Below, one piece after another: positions 42,412 through 45,000 of a stretch of 45,000 bases of DNA. The DNA is from Zygnema cylindricum. Its lineage: Eukaryota; Streptophyta; Zygnematophyceae; Zygnematales; Zygnemataceae. A program made the translations under genes and the position numbers. The stretch spans positions 1 to 45,000 of the forward strand of contig JBBHKE010001028.1 in the NCBI GenBank assembly GCA_037447655.1, read 5' to 3'. The notes under the pieces are model-generated. The model saw only the letters and a list, made by a program, of their open reading frames with translations. It had not been told where the DNA came from and searched no databases. The number at the start of each line of letters is the position of its first letter. Position 1 is the first letter of the stretch.

Positions 42412-43650
42412 CTGTACGGTATAATACGGTACGTACGGTACAGGGAGTGTTCCTTACATGTTAACCCTGTGAAGTGTGAACCCTCATTTAACCGTGCGAA
42501 ATGCGCCGTAAGTTTCACCACTACAAAATACCATACGGTATCATGTAATCCGTAAAAAAAAAATGTACGGACTCTAAGGGTGATGTTACATTGCACGAAA
42601 GTAAGGTTGTTTATAGAAATTCGGGCCTCTCCGTAATACGCCGTACCTTTTATTTTGTTTTTATTAGAAAAACAACCGTTGGATATTTTTTCGCGAAGCA
42701 TTCGTTTCGAAAGTTTCTGTAATTGGTGATGTAACTCGCGAGGTACATCACCAATTACAGGAATAATTGAGCCGCGACACGCGGGACAATGAGCATACGT
42801 GTCAAGCTGGCAACCAACGGAAATCAAAAAATTTAGCCCACGATATACACATTCAAAAATCCAACAGAAAATACAAACGACATGTCGTAACGCACTTTCG
42901 TCGCGCTATTTCTATTAGCGCCCATTCATCACAGTATTTCTGGCAACTCACATTCGTCACGCGAAAAAACAGAACCCTATAAAAATGAGGTGGTATCTGA
43001 CAATGCGTCTGCAAAGAGTACAAAATCTGTGTTGAACGATGACATGGTACGCATGTACATGGTACGCAAAATGAAGATTTTTGGTCTGCGTGAAAATCAT
43101 TGACGATTTTCAATATGAAATCTATAGCTACGTGGCACCACTCTTTTTCTACCACTTTGGCCGTTGGCCGTACAATTACAGAATGTCCTAATGGAACTTC
43201 ACCCTAAACTTCATAGTTGAAACAGCTCTATAGCACAAATTAGTGTTATTTACTCTTATTTATTTTTTAGTTTTTGTACTCTAATTTTTCATTACTCTAA
43301 TTACGGTTTGTGGTGTACTGTAAAAGTGCGCGAATGGACGTCGCCAATTTGACATGTGCGTATAGTACGATTACGTTTCGTGCGTGTAGTACGGATACGT
43401 TTTCGTGCGTATAGTACGATTACGTTTCGTGCGTATAATACAGTTTTGATCGCGGAACTTTTCATCGTACGGCTACAATATATTTTTGTATCCACGACAT
43501 TTTGTCTTTTTGTTGTCAGCTGCTACAACCATAAAAAGATATGCCGGCACGTGCGTGCCAATTTATTGATGTCGGTGCTATACATAATAGCAGCTAAACG
43601 TATTTTGTCGTCAACGAAAATGCCAAATCGAAACCATGAATGCTCTCTGC
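42412..43650. other. Repeat-rich region without a clear gene
   Basis: Minus-strand frames at 42369-42827 and 42853-43155 include Cys/His-rich stretches (HCPACRGS, CVPCTCVPCH) but share no consistent domain. A solitary right-hand TIR-family end lies at 43300-43315 before TA. Four GTATAGTACG/GTTTCGTGC units of about 25 bp lie near 43350-43440. Confidence 0.4.
42717..42760. other. Perfect 17-bp inverted repeat with palindromic loop
   Basis: CTGTAATTGGTGATGTA and its exact reverse complement are separated by 10 nt that contain the palindrome CTCGCGAG. Confidence 0.85.
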
Positions 43651-43652
43651 TA

Positions 43653-44424
43653 CACCGCGAATCGCTATTAGCGTACAAGTTTTTTTTTTTTGCTTTGCCC
43701 TTTTTCTAAAAGGGAAAAGCATTGTAGTCGCCTTCGTCTCTGGTGACAACGAGAATTGACCGTCGATGTTTTTTGTGTAAGATCTTGAGCCGTTGAGGGT
43801 TTTGAGTTAGGATTGGCGTCTTTGGTGACAAAGGAAAGAGACACGTGGTACAATCCTATTTGTTGTATTTCACGTGGTTGTAGTGGTATGATAAAAGTCC
43901 AGACAAAATCGACGTCACGCCAAAATGTCGTGTTATCAATACCGGTTGACTAAAGTACAGGTAAGTACGCTAATTTTTTTCGTGTGCGATTCCGTACATC
44001 ACGCCGATTTGTCGTTTTGTCAATATCCGTACACGCCAAAATGTCGTGTTATAATTACCGGTTGAGTAACGTATAGTATCGTACGCGAAATTTTTTCGAG
44101 TGCCATCACGCCAATTTGTCGTTTTGTCAATATCCGTACACGCCAAAATGTCGTGTTATCAATACCGCTGAAGTAACGTACAGTATCGAACTTTAATTTT
44201 TTGCGCGTGCGATCCCGTCACATCACGCCACGTTGTCGTGTTCTCAATATCCGTACACTAATGTTATTTCAGTGTTGGTGTGACGTACGATGTGTCGTGA
44301 TATCAATACCGGTACAGTAACGTACAGTATCGCACTTTTAATTATGGCGCGTGCGATCTCAACACATCACGCCACGTTGTCGTGTTCTCAACATCCGTAC
44401 ACTACACAACGAATCGTAATTAGA
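43653..44424 (+). repeat. Direct repeat R4, copy 2
   Basis: Copy of 40908-41691, about 2.73 kb downstream. It begins with CACCGCGAATCGCTATTAGC after TA and carries the same four-unit minisatellite (43916-44400). Confidence 0.88.
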
Positions 44425-45000
44425 GTAAATAACGCTAATTCGGTCACCTTAAATTTTGACTATATCACGTTAAATAAAGTAAATGATTCAAATTTTTTAA
44501 TTATACTATTTAAGGTAAAGTTTCATTAGCGTAAAAAATCCTAATATAGGTTCGTTTTAAATAATGTGGAGTACGGACAACATCTAACTGTGCAAAATTG
44601 TATTTTTATAAGTAAAAAGGTACAAATAATAATTTAATAGAATGATGCTCGCATGTGAAATTGCACTAAACAAAAAAGTTAAATCGCATCGAAAAAAACC
44701 TGTTCGCATATCTCTGTCTTTCGACAACATTCTCGTCCGTGTGAACATTTACATGAATTTACATGTGAAAATTTTATAGTTAAACGACAACAGTATGAGT
44801 TGAGACAAATAGTATATATCTATGAGACAAATAGTACTAACGTCTTAATGGCGTCAAAATATACGGGCAGACGATTTTCGTATGTCTAAATAATTTAGTG
44901 TTTATGATTACATCACGGATAATTATTGCCGACATAAGCTAGTATAGAGTACTTAAATAAAGTAGAATATAATTCCTATGTGAAAAGGTTCTATCACAAT
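44405..45000. mobile_element. TIR element, 3' truncated by the window end
   Basis: Starts CACAACGAATCGTAATTAGA after TA 44403-44404. It follows 30539-31139 in reverse complement over its whole visible length, including AAAAAGGTACAAATAAT, the TCGCATCGAAAAAAACCTG region and GATAATTATTGCCGACATAA. Only a few terminal bases should lie beyond the window. Confidence 0.72.

Noticed and set aside
42369-42827. Minus-strand frame with HCPACRGS suggesting a zinc-finger gene
   Set aside because: It crosses the foldback MITE end and the 17-bp inverted repeat, and the Cys/His spacing fits no finger I know.

Overview
The window is nuclear DNA of a eukaryote with a large, repeat-rich, gene-poor genome. A green-lineage host (streptophyte alga or land plant) fits best. 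The clues are a class XI-type myosin motor exon with the plant-style H-C-F-Y stretch, telobox-like AAACCCTAA runs next to a Golgi SNARE gene, GT-AG introns, and two Ty1/copia elements plus hAT and TIR transposons. The species is not proven; a charophyte is my inference.

Layout. 1-5020 holds exons of two unrecognised minus-strand genes with matching intron phases. 5837-12395 is a TIR DNA element split by a complete but decayed Ty1/copia retrotransposon (Copia-1, 6022-12024, minus strand, 573-bp LTRs, TSD GTATC). 13483-14296 holds a possible small three-exon plus-strand gene. 15494-15745 is a G-rich minisatellite. 16024-22275 is a second Ty1/copia element (Copia-2, plus strand, LTRs of about 1.04-1.08 kb, TSD GATTC). 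22512-23690 is tandem and TA-rich repeat.

23740-26963 carries minus-strand exons of a GOS1/GOSR1-type Qb-SNARE. One intron is almost filled by a 1.6-kb tandem array, and one exon has an in-frame stop. 28339-28743 carries degenerate myosin exons cut off by a TIR element. 30.5-45 kb is almost entirely repeats: a family of TA-flanked elements with CACCGCGAATCG-like termini, a hAT element of about 3.7 kb with a dead transposase, dispersed 260-bp and 350-bp repeats, a foldback MITE, and a direct repeat of about 780 bp that contains its own four-unit minisatellite.

No intact transposase or polyprotein survives, so none of the mobile elements looks autonomous. The candidate new biology is the TIR family (it has an in-window paralogous empty site), the two copia families with a half-tRNA-type primer site and an LTR-encoded Gag start, and the three-exon small gene. 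No operon-like or defence-like system is visible.
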